Source of the DNA: JAZLGI01 sp045616225
GTDB lineage: Bacteria; Spirochaetota; Spirochaetia; Sphaerochaetales; Sphaerochaetaceae
Length of the DNA stretch: 64,000 nucleotides
Reading direction: 5' to 3'
Assembly (NCBI GenBank): GCA_045616225.1
Contig: JAZLGI010000042.1
Span: 1 to 64,000, forward strand
Within the stretch, counting starts at the first letter, position 1. Each line of letters starts with the position of its first letter. A model generated the notes under the pieces. That model was not told the origin of the DNA, did no database searches, and saw only the letters and a program-made list of their open reading frames with translations. The position numbers and the translations under genes are program-made. Shown piece by piece: positions 47,980 to 56,193 of this stretch.

Positions 47980-50559
47980 ATGAACGACTGCCCACTTACA
48001 AGAGACCTTACAAAAGACCTTACAACAGAACAGGAAATATACAAGGCAATGGAAACAAATATACTGGTATTCTCAAGCCAGATAGTTGCAGACAGTTACG
48101 TCTATTCCTGTGCAAAGAAAAACGGAAGTGCATTCAAAGACAGGGCAATCTCGTGGGACAGATTTAGAGAAAAATTTTCTCAAATACCAAAAGAGTTCAC
48201 ACAGGCAGATGACACAGACAAAAGCCTCTTTGTGAAATACTGGTCAGAGCATGACAAAGAAAACTTTGAAAAACTACGATACTTTGCAGATTTCTCCTAC
48301 AAAGAGGCCATACCAGCCTTTAAACGAAGCATAGCAAGACAAGTAAGCCAACTCTGCACAGCATACGAAAGCTCGGACACAGTCAAAGAAGAATTGTACA
48401 ACCAAAACCCGTCAAAAGAACTAATGAATGACATACACCTCATAGTTCTGGCATACAGAGAATACCTCAAAAACCACAAACTCTACGACCTTAACCTCAT
48501 AACCCCAAATTTCCAAGAAGCCCAAGACTACGTCCTTGTTTTCCCGGAGACCTTCAAAGACCCCCATGTCAAACAAGCTGCAAAATACTGCAGACAAATT
48601 AAAAACCCAACAAAACAAGACCCGTTCTTTGGATTTGAGATTTACAACAACAGCGTATCGGAAATACGCAACACAATGCGAAACATAAGACAACTATTGC
48701 AAGACGGAACAAATCCGTCAGACATAGCAATAAGCTGTTCAGATTTGGAAACATACAGACCATATCTGGAATACGAAGCACACATAAGAGACATAGAACT
48801 GGAGTTTCAGGACGCAAGACCATTGTCCCAACTGCCCCCGGGAAGATTCATAAAACTCTTTTTCAATGCAAGAAAAACAAGGGGAGACTACCGCTCACTC
48901 AGAGCATTTATCCTTGACACAATGGTTCCTTTCAAAGACAGAGAGACATATCCTCAGATAATCTCAGAAGCAAACAAATTAAAAATTGCAAATGCACCCT
49001 TTGAAATATGGCTTGCAAAACTCCAAAAAGAAAAAAATGAAGAAATAACAAATGCATTTCAAAGACTTGTTGAAAACTTTGACAACTTTGACGGACAAAT
49101 CCGGACAGACAAAGTCTCAGAAGCCCTCATGACATTCTCAAAAGCAGTTCTGGAAGATAAATATTGGACTACTACAGATGAACAAATGCCAAACGGAACA
49201 TTTGCCGCAGTCTTTGGTTCCTGCATAGACGAACTCAAAAAACTGGAAACAAAATCCCCAAACCTTGGCAAAGAAGAAATAATAGAACTCTATGAAGAAG
49301 TGCTGGATAACGTAAAATATCTGGAAAACAGAAAAACCATGGGACTTAAAGTGTACAACTTTCCGGTAAGCTGTGGGCTTTGCATAGAACACCACTTTGT
49401 CTTGAATCTCTCAGACAAAGCAGTTGTCTGCTATAGAGATTCGTATCCGTTTATACAAGACAGAAACAGCCCTGCCAAAGAAGATATAGGACATGAAATA
49501 TTAAAAACATACCTACTTTCAAATGCAGTCCTAAGCGGCTGTGAAGAAAGCTTTTCAGGACCAATGGTTATGCCTACAGAGTTTCTGGAAAAAGGCAGAA
49601 ACCTGTATAAAACCAAGCAGCAAGACAGCTTTGACAATGAAGGACTTACAGACTGCATAATGCCTTATGCACAAAAAGAAGGCTTTGAAAGAAACAGAGA
49701 CATCTGCAGCAATTATTCAGACAAAGAAGAATTCGCAAAACCTCTTCTGCCGTTTAATATGAGTATATCAAAAATAAAAGATTTTGAACTATGCCCGTAC
49801 AAAGTTTATGCATCAGACATTTTGAAACTCAAAGAAGAAAAGTATGAACTAAAAATGGAAGACCCTGCTACAGTTGGAGACATACTTCACAGAACAATTC
49901 AAAGAGCGCTTAAAGAAGCAAAGAGCATAGAAAAAATAAGCCTCAAAAGATTAAATGAAATACTTAAATACGAAATTTACGTTGTATATGCAAAGAGAAA
50001 TGATGCTCCGCCAAAACACTATCTGGATCATATCTACAAGACCTATGAAAAAAGCATAGGAGACTTCTTAAGTGCTTTTGAAATGCTGAACAAATTTGAA
50101 TTTGACTCTATGGAAGAAGACACAAAAGGAAGCATACAACACGGAAATGTCGTTTATCACGGTAAGGCAGATTTGGTTCTTAAAAACCAAGAGCGGGATT
50201 ATGCCGTAATAGATATGAAAAAAGACGACACAAAATACTACAAAGCTACGAGCTTGGAAAAAACAAGCCTTCAAGTTGCAATGTATTCAGATTTGTTGGA
50301 AACAAACCCAAATTACGGAAAAACTCCTGTTTTTGGCGGATATTATTCATTCAAAAACTCAAAACTTCACCGTGTTTGGCCCGGAGGAGGAAAGAAAGAA
50401 GTCTGGGACATAGAATTGGTAAAACAAGATAAGAATGAAAGACTTGAAAAAATCTCACAAAAAGTTGCAGATGCAGATTTCAAAGCCCATACAGATTCTG
50501 AAACATGCAGAACCTGTCCTTATAAAACACTTTGCAGGGGAGGTTATGAAATAAAATGA
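47980..50559 (+). CDS. addB: AddB/RexB-like PD-(D/E)XK nuclease subunit with iron-sulfur staple
   Basis: An 859-residue protein, somewhat short for AddB (about 1150). The C-terminal 260 residues form a RecB-type nuclease: MSISKIKDFELCPYKVY, TVGDILHRTIQ, GKADLVLKNQERDYAVIDMKKDD and TCRTCPYKTLCRGG. One cysteine before and three after the nuclease core match the 4Fe-4S staple of AddB. The N-terminal part is a degenerate helicase-like region. Because the promoter start point falls on ATG 47980, METNILVFSSQIVAD from ATG 48049, which resembles an AddB start, may be the true N terminus. It overlaps addA by 4 bp. The pair would process double-strand DNA ends for RecA. Confidence 0.82.
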   Translation: MNDCPLTRDLTKDLTTEQEIYKAMETNILVFSSQIVADSYVYSCAKKNGSAFKDRAISWDRFREKFSQIPKEFTQADDTDKSLFVKYWSEHDKENFEKLRYFADFSYKEAIPAFKRSIARQVSQLCTAYESSDTVKEELYNQNPSKELMNDIHLIVLAYREYLKNHKLYDLNLITPNFQEAQDYVLVFPETFKDPHVKQAAKYCRQIKNPTKQDPFFGFEIYNNSVSEIRNTMRNIRQLLQDGTNPSDIAISCSDLETYRPYLEYEAHIRDIELEFQDARPLSQLPPGRFIKLFFNARKTRGDYRSLRAFILDTMVPFKDRETYPQIISEANKLKIANAPFEIWLAKLQKEKNEEITNAFQRLVENFDNFDGQIRTDKVSEALMTFSKAVLEDKYWTTTDEQMPNGTFAAVFGSCIDELKKLETKSPNLGKEEIIELYEEVLDNVKYLENRKTMGLKVYNFPVSCGLCIEHHFVLNLSDKAVVCYRDSYPFIQDRNSPAKEDIGHEILKTYLLSNAVLSGCEESFSGPMVMPTEFLEKGRNLYKTKQQDSFDNEGLTDCIMPYAQKEGFERNRDICSNYSDKEEFAKPLLPFNMSISKIKDFELCPYKVYASDILKLKEEKYELKMEDPATVGDILHRTIQRALKEAKSIEKISLKRLNEILKYEIYVVYAKRNDAPPKHYLDHIYKTYEKSIGDFLSAFEMLNKFEFDSMEEDTKGSIQHGNVVYHGKADLVLKNQERDYAVIDMKKDDTKYYKATSLEKTSLQVAMYSDLLETNPNYGKTPVFGGYYSFKNSKLHRVWPGGGKKEVWDIELVKQDKNERLEKISQKVADADFKAHTDSETCRTCPYKTLCRGGYEIK

Positions 50560-53500
50560 AAGACTTAATAGACTTCTGTAAAGAAAACCATTTGAATGTT
50601 CAGTCAACAGACCCTCAGTGGAAGGCAATCTGCAGTGACACCAACACTGTTGTATCTGCAGGTGCAGGAACAGGAAAGACAACGGTACTGTCTTTTAGAT
50701 TCTTAAGAATTGTTGCAGAAAGAAAAGCAAAACCAAGTGAAATACTTACAATTACCTTTACCAGAAAAGCAACGGCTGAGATGAAAAGCAGAATCTACAT
50801 TCTTTTACAGGATGCCTATAAAAGAGGCATTATCACAGAAGATGATTTAAAAGACTTTTCCAATTCCACAATATCAACAGTAGACAGCTTTTGTTCTGAG
50901 ATAGTAAGAAAGAACTCTGTAAGTGTTGGCGTTTCCAGAGATTTTACAATGCTCTCAGAAGAAGAAAACCTCATCATAGTTGAGACCATAGTAAATGACC
51001 TACTAAAACAGTATGAAGAAACTTTTGCAAAACTTCTTACATATTTTAGCATGAGTAATATCCTGCAAATCTTTGAAGATATTTCTGTATCGTGCCTTAA
51101 CATAGCCAAGCCTTTTGACAAAGAAGAACAAACAGAAAGATTAAAACAGTACCTCTACGGCAAGCACAGTGAACTTGTTCAGAAAGTAAGAAGGGACATA
51201 GATTACATTCTTCCTGCCCTGGAATTAAAGCAAGATAAAAAACAAGCCATAGATAACATATATAAATATATAGAAAGCAATGAAATACAAGCTGTAAAAG
51301 CAATAAACGAGAACTGGGATAGCTTTAAAAACATAAGAAAAGACAACGGTCTCAAAAATTTAATAAAGGAAGATATTACACAGACAATTCCTGCCTGCAT
51401 ACAGGGCTTGAACGATATAGCCTTTATGGAACAGCTCACAGAACTTGTAAAAGTTTTTGAGACAAAACTGTTTGAAAAGAAAAGGGAAAAAGGGCTGTTG
51501 TCATTTGAAGACATAATGCAACTTACCCTAAAAATTCTCACAGAAAACAAAGAGCAGAGACAATTTTACAAAAAAGCCTTTAAGTACATCATGATAGATG
51601 AATTTCAGGATAACAATGATGATTATAGAAAACTGCTCTTTCTCCTGTCAGAAGATGAAAACAAACTTGCAGATAACAGAATTCCAAATATAGAAGAGCT
51701 TAGTACAAATAAAATTTTCCTTGTTGGAGACCAGAAGCAAAGCATCTATAAATTCCGCGGGGCAGAAGTAGATGTCTTTAAAAAGATGACAAATCTTTTG
51801 TGCAGAGAACCAATAGAGTTAAAGAAGAACTGGAGAAGTGAACCTCAGATTATAAATTTCTGCAATGATGTCTTTAATAAGATTATGGATAACAAGATGC
51901 AGAAAGAGTTTGAAGCAGATTTTTCATCTCTGGAAACAAGAACTTCAAAAGTTGAAAACAGCCGCATCACAATCTTGAAAGCTCCTGAAAATGAACAGGA
52001 AGCTGTAGCAAGACTCATAGACAGAATCTGCAGTCAGGACAGTTCATACACCGTTTATGATGACAGTAAAAAAGCAACAAGAATTCCAAGGTTTGACGAT
52101 ATAGGCATATTGCTCAAAAGCAGCTCTTCACAGGGGAAGCTTGAGAAAGCGTTAAACTCGCATAATATTCCGTTTACAGTTACAGAACCAAAGACCCTAA
52201 TGAAGGAAGCATTGGTAAATGACTTTTACAGTGCCCTCATGGCAGTTTTAAATCCTAAAGATATGATTGCCTATGCATCTTTCTTAAAGTCTCCTTTCTG
52301 CTGTGTAAAAGACAAGGATTTATCAGAAACTTTACAGGCAGAAAGACCCGCAATACTTGAAAACTTAAAAGCAATTCTCACAAATCAAGGGCTAATTGCA
52401 TCTCTGACATATCTTTGGAATGACTGCGGATACAGATCTTACATACAGTCATGCAGAAGCACTTCTTCCTATTCACAACATTTTGACTGGCTGTTTTCCA
52501 TTGCATGTGACTTTGAGAAAGAAGGAAAAAGTATAGTTGAGTTCACAGATTATCTTAGAAGTTTCTTTTCTGATGAATTTAAAAAACTGCCTCAGCAAAC
52601 TGTGTTTGAAGAAGAAACACGGGGTGTTCAGATAATGACAATTCACAAGTCAAAGGGTTTGTCTTTCCCAATTGTAATAGTATGCGGATGTGATGCAACA
52701 AGGGGAGGCGGATTCTTCCAACCGGAGAACACTGTCAAACAAGGTTTCATTTCCATGAGGTATGCAAACATTGAAGACAGCCTAAGAAACCCTGTTGAAA
52801 TACTGGAAAAGCCACTGGAAGAAGAAAAAGAAGATGCAGAAACAAAAAGAGTTCTTTATGTTGCTGCCACACGTCCCAAGAACCACTTGTTTTTTTCGGC
52901 CTCTGTGATTAAAAATGACAATTCAATGATGGGATATCTTGCAAACGCTCTTTCTTTAAGCGATGAAACAGAAGCCGGCATTTACAAAAAAAACGGTTAT
53001 GATTTGGAAGTTCTCATAGATGATTGCCCTTTTGAAGAAAGATTGCAAATTCAAAGGGAGAAATCACAGATTTTGGCAAAAACCGTGGAAATTGCAAAGC
53101 CAATAGAGAAAGTCTCCGTCACTTCGCTTGAGGAAGATATACCACAAACAGGGGTCAAATTACCGGCACTGGAAAGCGACTGCATTCTTGAGAAGTACAA
53201 CATAAGCAACATCTTTGGAACAAGAGTTCACAGCATTCTTGAAGCCTCAATTACAGGCAATGAAGAACAGGCTTTTGACTATCCAAAGGAAATTACGCAA
53301 GAAGAAATCACTGTTCTTGAACGGGATTCACACAGACTTGCAGACAACTTCCTGCAAAGTAAAATGTACATTAACCTCAAAGCCCAGGGCGCAAAATTTG
53401 AATGTGAAAAGCCACTTGTCCTCTATCTTAAAGACCAAAACCAAATGGCAGAAGGCAGAATAGACCTCCTTTGCATGCTTAACGACAGCATTGTAATCAT

Positions 53501-53642
53501 AGATTTCAAGACCGATAGATACAAAACAAATTCAAAGCATTTTACACAGTTGGAGCTTTACAAAACTGCAATAAAAAAAATGCCGCAGTACAAAGACTGC
53601 AGCATTTCAACAGAAATAGTTTATCTTAGGGATTTTCTGTAA
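50556..53642 (+). CDS. addA: AddA-like UvrD-family helicase with C-terminal nuclease domain
   Basis: A 1028-residue protein. Helicase motifs: Walker A VSAGAGTGKTTVLSFR near 33, Ia TFTRKATAEMKSR, motif II YIMIDEFQDNN near 346, motif III VGDQKQSIYKFRGAEVDVF, motif V MTIHKSKGLSFPIVIV and motif VI RVLYVAATRPKNHLF. The PD-(D/E)XK nuclease at the end has FGTRVHSILEA, EGRIDLLCM near 968 and IIDFKTDRY near 982, which are catalytic. With the overlapping AddB-like gene it forms an AddAB-type end-processing complex in which both subunits carry nucleases. Its end overlaps the convergent exported-protein gene by 17 bp. Confidence 0.88.
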   Translation: MKDLIDFCKENHLNVQSTDPQWKAICSDTNTVVSAGAGTGKTTVLSFRFLRIVAERKAKPSEILTITFTRKATAEMKSRIYILLQDAYKRGIITEDDLKDFSNSTISTVDSFCSEIVRKNSVSVGVSRDFTMLSEEENLIIVETIVNDLLKQYEETFAKLLTYFSMSNILQIFEDISVSCLNIAKPFDKEEQTERLKQYLYGKHSELVQKVRRDIDYILPALELKQDKKQAIDNIYKYIESNEIQAVKAINENWDSFKNIRKDNGLKNLIKEDITQTIPACIQGLNDIAFMEQLTELVKVFETKLFEKKREKGLLSFEDIMQLTLKILTENKEQRQFYKKAFKYIMIDEFQDNNDDYRKLLFLLSEDENKLADNRIPNIEELSTNKIFLVGDQKQSIYKFRGAEVDVFKKMTNLLCREPIELKKNWRSEPQIINFCNDVFNKIMDNKMQKEFEADFSSLETRTSKVENSRITILKAPENEQEAVARLIDRICSQDSSYTVYDDSKKATRIPRFDDIGILLKSSSSQGKLEKALNSHNIPFTVTEPKTLMKEALVNDFYSALMAVLNPKDMIAYASFLKSPFCCVKDKDLSETLQAERPAILENLKAILTNQGLIASLTYLWNDCGYRSYIQSCRSTSSYSQHFDWLFSIACDFEKEGKSIVEFTDYLRSFFSDEFKKLPQQTVFEEETRGVQIMTIHKSKGLSFPIVIVCGCDATRGGGFFQPENTVKQGFISMRYANIEDSLRNPVEILEKPLEEEKEDAETKRVLYVAATRPKNHLFFSASVIKNDNSMMGYLANALSLSDETEAGIYKKNGYDLEVLIDDCPFEERLQIQREKSQILAKTVEIAKPIEKVSVTSLEEDIPQTGVKLPALESDCILEKYNISNIFGTRVHSILEASITGNEEQAFDYPKEITQEEITVLERDSHRLADNFLQSKMYINLKAQGAKFECEKPLVLYLKDQNQMAEGRIDLLCMLNDSIVIIDFKTDRYKTNSKHFTQLELYKTAIKKMPQYKDCSISTEIVYLRDFL

Positions 53643-55890
53643 CAGTAACTGTGACAGAAGCTTCTTTATTACTTTCATCTGCTGTTTTTGCTGTTATTAT
53701 TGCAGTTCCAAGAGACTGAGCCCAGAGGTTTCCGTTTTTGTCTATCTTTACTACATTAGAGTCTGAAGAACTCCATAATACGTTCTTATTTGATGCATAA
53801 GAAGGATTAATTGTAGGTGTAAGTCTCTTATGATTATCTGTCTTTAACTCAAGTACTATTCCGTTCTGAAGACCATGATTATCACAAAGTGTCTTTTCCT
53901 GACTGCAATATGCAGTTATCTTGTAAGAACCGCCTACATATTCCCAGATATGCTCATGAGCAGCAGAAGTACTTAACCAAACTGTTCTTGGACTATGAAT
54001 ATGGTTTGTATTCAAAACTTCTTTTCCGTCTGCAGTCCAGTCTTTTGTTCCGTCACAATAGATAATGCCAACTTCTGAAAGATTATCTGCAACAGAATGT
54101 TGTGAATCATAAAGAAGTGCATTTTCTCCCACAAGTATATCACTTGAATAATTACTGTTCTCTGTAGAAACAGAAACAAGTGAATCTCCAATCATGTGCT
54201 GTGAATAATCTATAAGCTGATTATTTGAAAGATAAATGTTTGCATGCGTGCTTGTGTTTACAATAAAGTTTTTGTTTACATAAGGTCTTCCGTAAACAGA
54301 TATCTTACAAGTATTGTCACCGGATGTGATTACTCCGCCGCTTTTGACAGTATTACCTGTAATCTCTCCTCCCATTAAGTTCAAAGAACTGTTACTGTTT
54401 AACCTAATAAGACCCCTGTTGCCGGTAAGATTGCTTATCTTTGCTCCAGGTTTTATTGTAAGAACAGAACCGTTGTCTATGTAAATGATACCGTCTTCTT
54501 CTCCGGTAATATTCTGCATAGAAGTTCCGTTATCAAGTGTCAATGTAGAACGGTTGGAAGTAATATAACCTGTATTTCCGTAAGAGTTGCTTCCTCCGTC
54601 CATGACAATATTTCTGATTACAACCTTTGAACCAATTCTAAGTGAGAATGCAGGGCCTATGAGTTTCTTGCCAAGTCCGTCTATTCTTATATCTCTTCCA
54701 ATCATATCTATTGGTGAACTCTGCTCAATATCTGTAAGAAGCTTAATTGTAACATTATCTGCTCTTACTTCACTATTTGCCTTTCCAATTGTTTGAAAAG
54801 GATTGGCAAGTGTACCGTCTCCTGTTGTATCATTGCCGTTGGATGCAACATAGAAGTCCTGATAAACAATCCAGTTATAAGTCTTGCCGTCATGAATTTC
54901 GTTTATCTCTTCTATATAACAGCTATCTTTTGCCAAAAAACTAACAGAAGGTTTTTCTATGAACTTTCCTCCTGAGATTTTGAAATTACCCGTTTTCTGA
55001 AGTGAGTTGTAATAACCGCTTTCTATATATACTGTTTCTCCTTCTGAATATACTGTACCTGTGACTGTCATATCCTGAAGTCTTAACGAAGCACTTGGGT
55101 CTGTTCCGTTTGCATAGATATTTCCGTTGACTTTTCCGTTTCTGAATGTTACTTCTCCGGAAGTATTGTTTGCATAAAGCTTGTTTGTATTGTCAGTTGT
55201 TATAGTATAACCGGAAAGGTCAAAAAGCCTGCCTGGTGCAGATAATGTTGCACTTGAAGTGAGTTTAAGGTCTTTTAAAAGAATAATCTGTTCATTTCCG
55301 CTGTAATTTGCCTGTGCAAAGTCTTCCTGAATTGTAGAGTAGCACTTCCAGCTTGTTCCTTTTCCCAAAATGGCAGGAGCAGGAGCACCAACCCAGCCGG
55401 AAATATTGGAATTAGGGTTAACACTACCGTTTTCCCTGTGAAGGTCACTAACTGCTGTTCCGTTGACAAGCCAGGACTGTGTTGTTCCCAAATAGAAGGT
55501 TCCTGAAACATTAACATTACTGATAACAAGAACACCGGTATCATTTTCATTGGTATCGATATGTGCAATACTTCCGTTCTTTATTATAAGTGCAGAGTTT
55601 TGTCCAACACCACACCAGTTGCCACTTGTAGCAGTATTTGAATTTATGAGTTTTCCGTTTAAATCCAAAGTTACAAGACAATTCTTTGGAACAGAAAACC
55701 AATCTCCGGTACGCTGGTTTCCTACCTGAATATTAACATCATTTAATAGCTTTACAGTATCTCCGTCCTGAACAACAGAATTAAGCAGATATAGCATATC
55801 TTCCTTTGTTGCAGCTTCGTAAATTGTTGCTGCAAATAAAGATAAGCTTATTAAGAGCGTAATAGCAATCATTAAAAAGATTCTTTTCAT
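53626..55890 (-). CDS. Large exported repeat-rich protein with bacterial Ig-like C terminus
   Basis: A 754-residue protein. ATG 55890 is chosen because GGAGG lies 5 bases upstream; an in-frame ATG four codons earlier overlaps it. A signal peptide (MKRIFLMIAITLLISLSLFA) is followed by alternating short beta-type segments rich in N, G and S (such as LTLDNGTSMQNITG and LNLMGGEITGN), as in right-handed beta-helix or autotransporter-like passengers, and a DGT-type lead (YVASNGNDTTGDGTLANPF). The last about 110 residues (HEHIWEYVGGSYKITAYCS... Big_2) are homologous to the end of the 1893-4493 protein. The upstream 20-bp site is shared as well. A surface role is inferred; no membrane-spanning barrel is present. 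Confidence 0.8.
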   Translation of the reverse strand: MKRIFLMIAITLLISLSLFAATIYEAATKEDMLYLLNSVVQDGDTVKLLNDVNIQVGNQRTGDWFSVPKNCLVTLDLNGKLINSNTATSGNWCGVGQNSALIIKNGSIAHIDTNENDTGVLVISNVNVSGTFYLGTTQSWLVNGTAVSDLHRENGSVNPNSNISGWVGAPAPAILGKGTSWKCYSTIQEDFAQANYSGNEQIILLKDLKLTSSATLSAPGRLFDLSGYTITTDNTNKLYANNTSGEVTFRNGKVNGNIYANGTDPSASLRLQDMTVTGTVYSEGETVYIESGYYNSLQKTGNFKISGGKFIEKPSVSFLAKDSCYIEEINEIHDGKTYNWIVYQDFYVASNGNDTTGDGTLANPFQTIGKANSEVRADNVTIKLLTDIEQSSPIDMIGRDIRIDGLGKKLIGPAFSLRIGSKVVIRNIVMDGGSNSYGNTGYITSNRSTLTLDNGTSMQNITGEEDGIIYIDNGSVLTIKPGAKISNLTGNRGLIRLNSNSSLNLMGGEITGNTVKSGGVITSGDNTCKISVYGRPYVNKNFIVNTSTHANIYLSNNQLIDYSQHMIGDSLVSVSTENSNYSSDILVGENALLYDSQHSVADNLSEVGIIYCDGTKDWTADGKEVLNTNHIHSPRTVWLSTSAAHEHIWEYVGGSYKITAYCSQEKTLCDNHGLQNGIVLELKTDNHKRLTPTINPSYASNKNVLWSSSDSNVVKIDKNGNLWAQSLGTAIITAKTADESNKEASVTVTVTENP

Positions 55891-55945
55891 ATGAACCTCC
55901 ACAGGCAGACTTTCTCCGCATTATGAAAAATAATAATAAAGAGAC

Positions 55946-55965
55946 TGCGACAAACCTGCGACAAA
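55946..55965 (-). promoter_or_regulatory. 20-bp direct-repeat site upstream of the second exported Ig-like gene
   Basis: On the minus strand the bases read TTTGTCGCAGGTTTGTCGCA, identical to 1833-1852. It ends 55 bp before the start at 55890 and is followed by a TTTATTATTATTTTTC stretch. Identity over 20 bases ahead of two related but non-identical genes points to shared control. Confidence 0.6.
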
Positions 55966-55984
55966 GAAAATTTAGAAGTTGCTC

Positions 55985-56147
55985 TGGACTTAATTTTTTA
56001 GGTCCAAATTGCAATTCTCTGATTTTGTACTGAAATTTTTGAGTCCAAATTGCAATTCTCTGATTTTGGACTGAAATTTTTAAGTCCAAATTGCAATTTT
56101 CTGTTTTTGGACTGAAATTTTTAAGTCCAAATTGCAACAAACCTTTG
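55985..56147. repeat. Four 41-bp tandem repeats (TTTTGGACTG...AGTCCAAATTGCAA)
   Basis: GTCC of the unit occurs at 56002, 56043, 56084 and 56125, an exact 41-bp period. Each unit pairs GGACT with AGTCC round an A/T loop and is followed by AAATTGCAATT. The period is not a multiple of three, so this is not coding. The array fills most of the 285-bp gap 55903-56187 between the divergent exported-protein and aroA genes. Confidence 0.85.
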
Positions 56148-56158
56148 GTAAATACAGT

Positions 56159-56187
56159 TTGTACCCAAAAGCCAAATACTGTAAAAT
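56159..56187 (+). promoter_or_regulatory. Promoter of aroA, start point on the start codon
   Basis: TTGTAC (56159-56164), 17 bases, TAAAAT (56182-56187). The predicted first base (about 56194) is the A of ATG 56194, and there is no ribosome binding site, which suggests a leaderless transcript. Confidence 0.55.
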
Positions 56188-56193
56188 GTGAAT

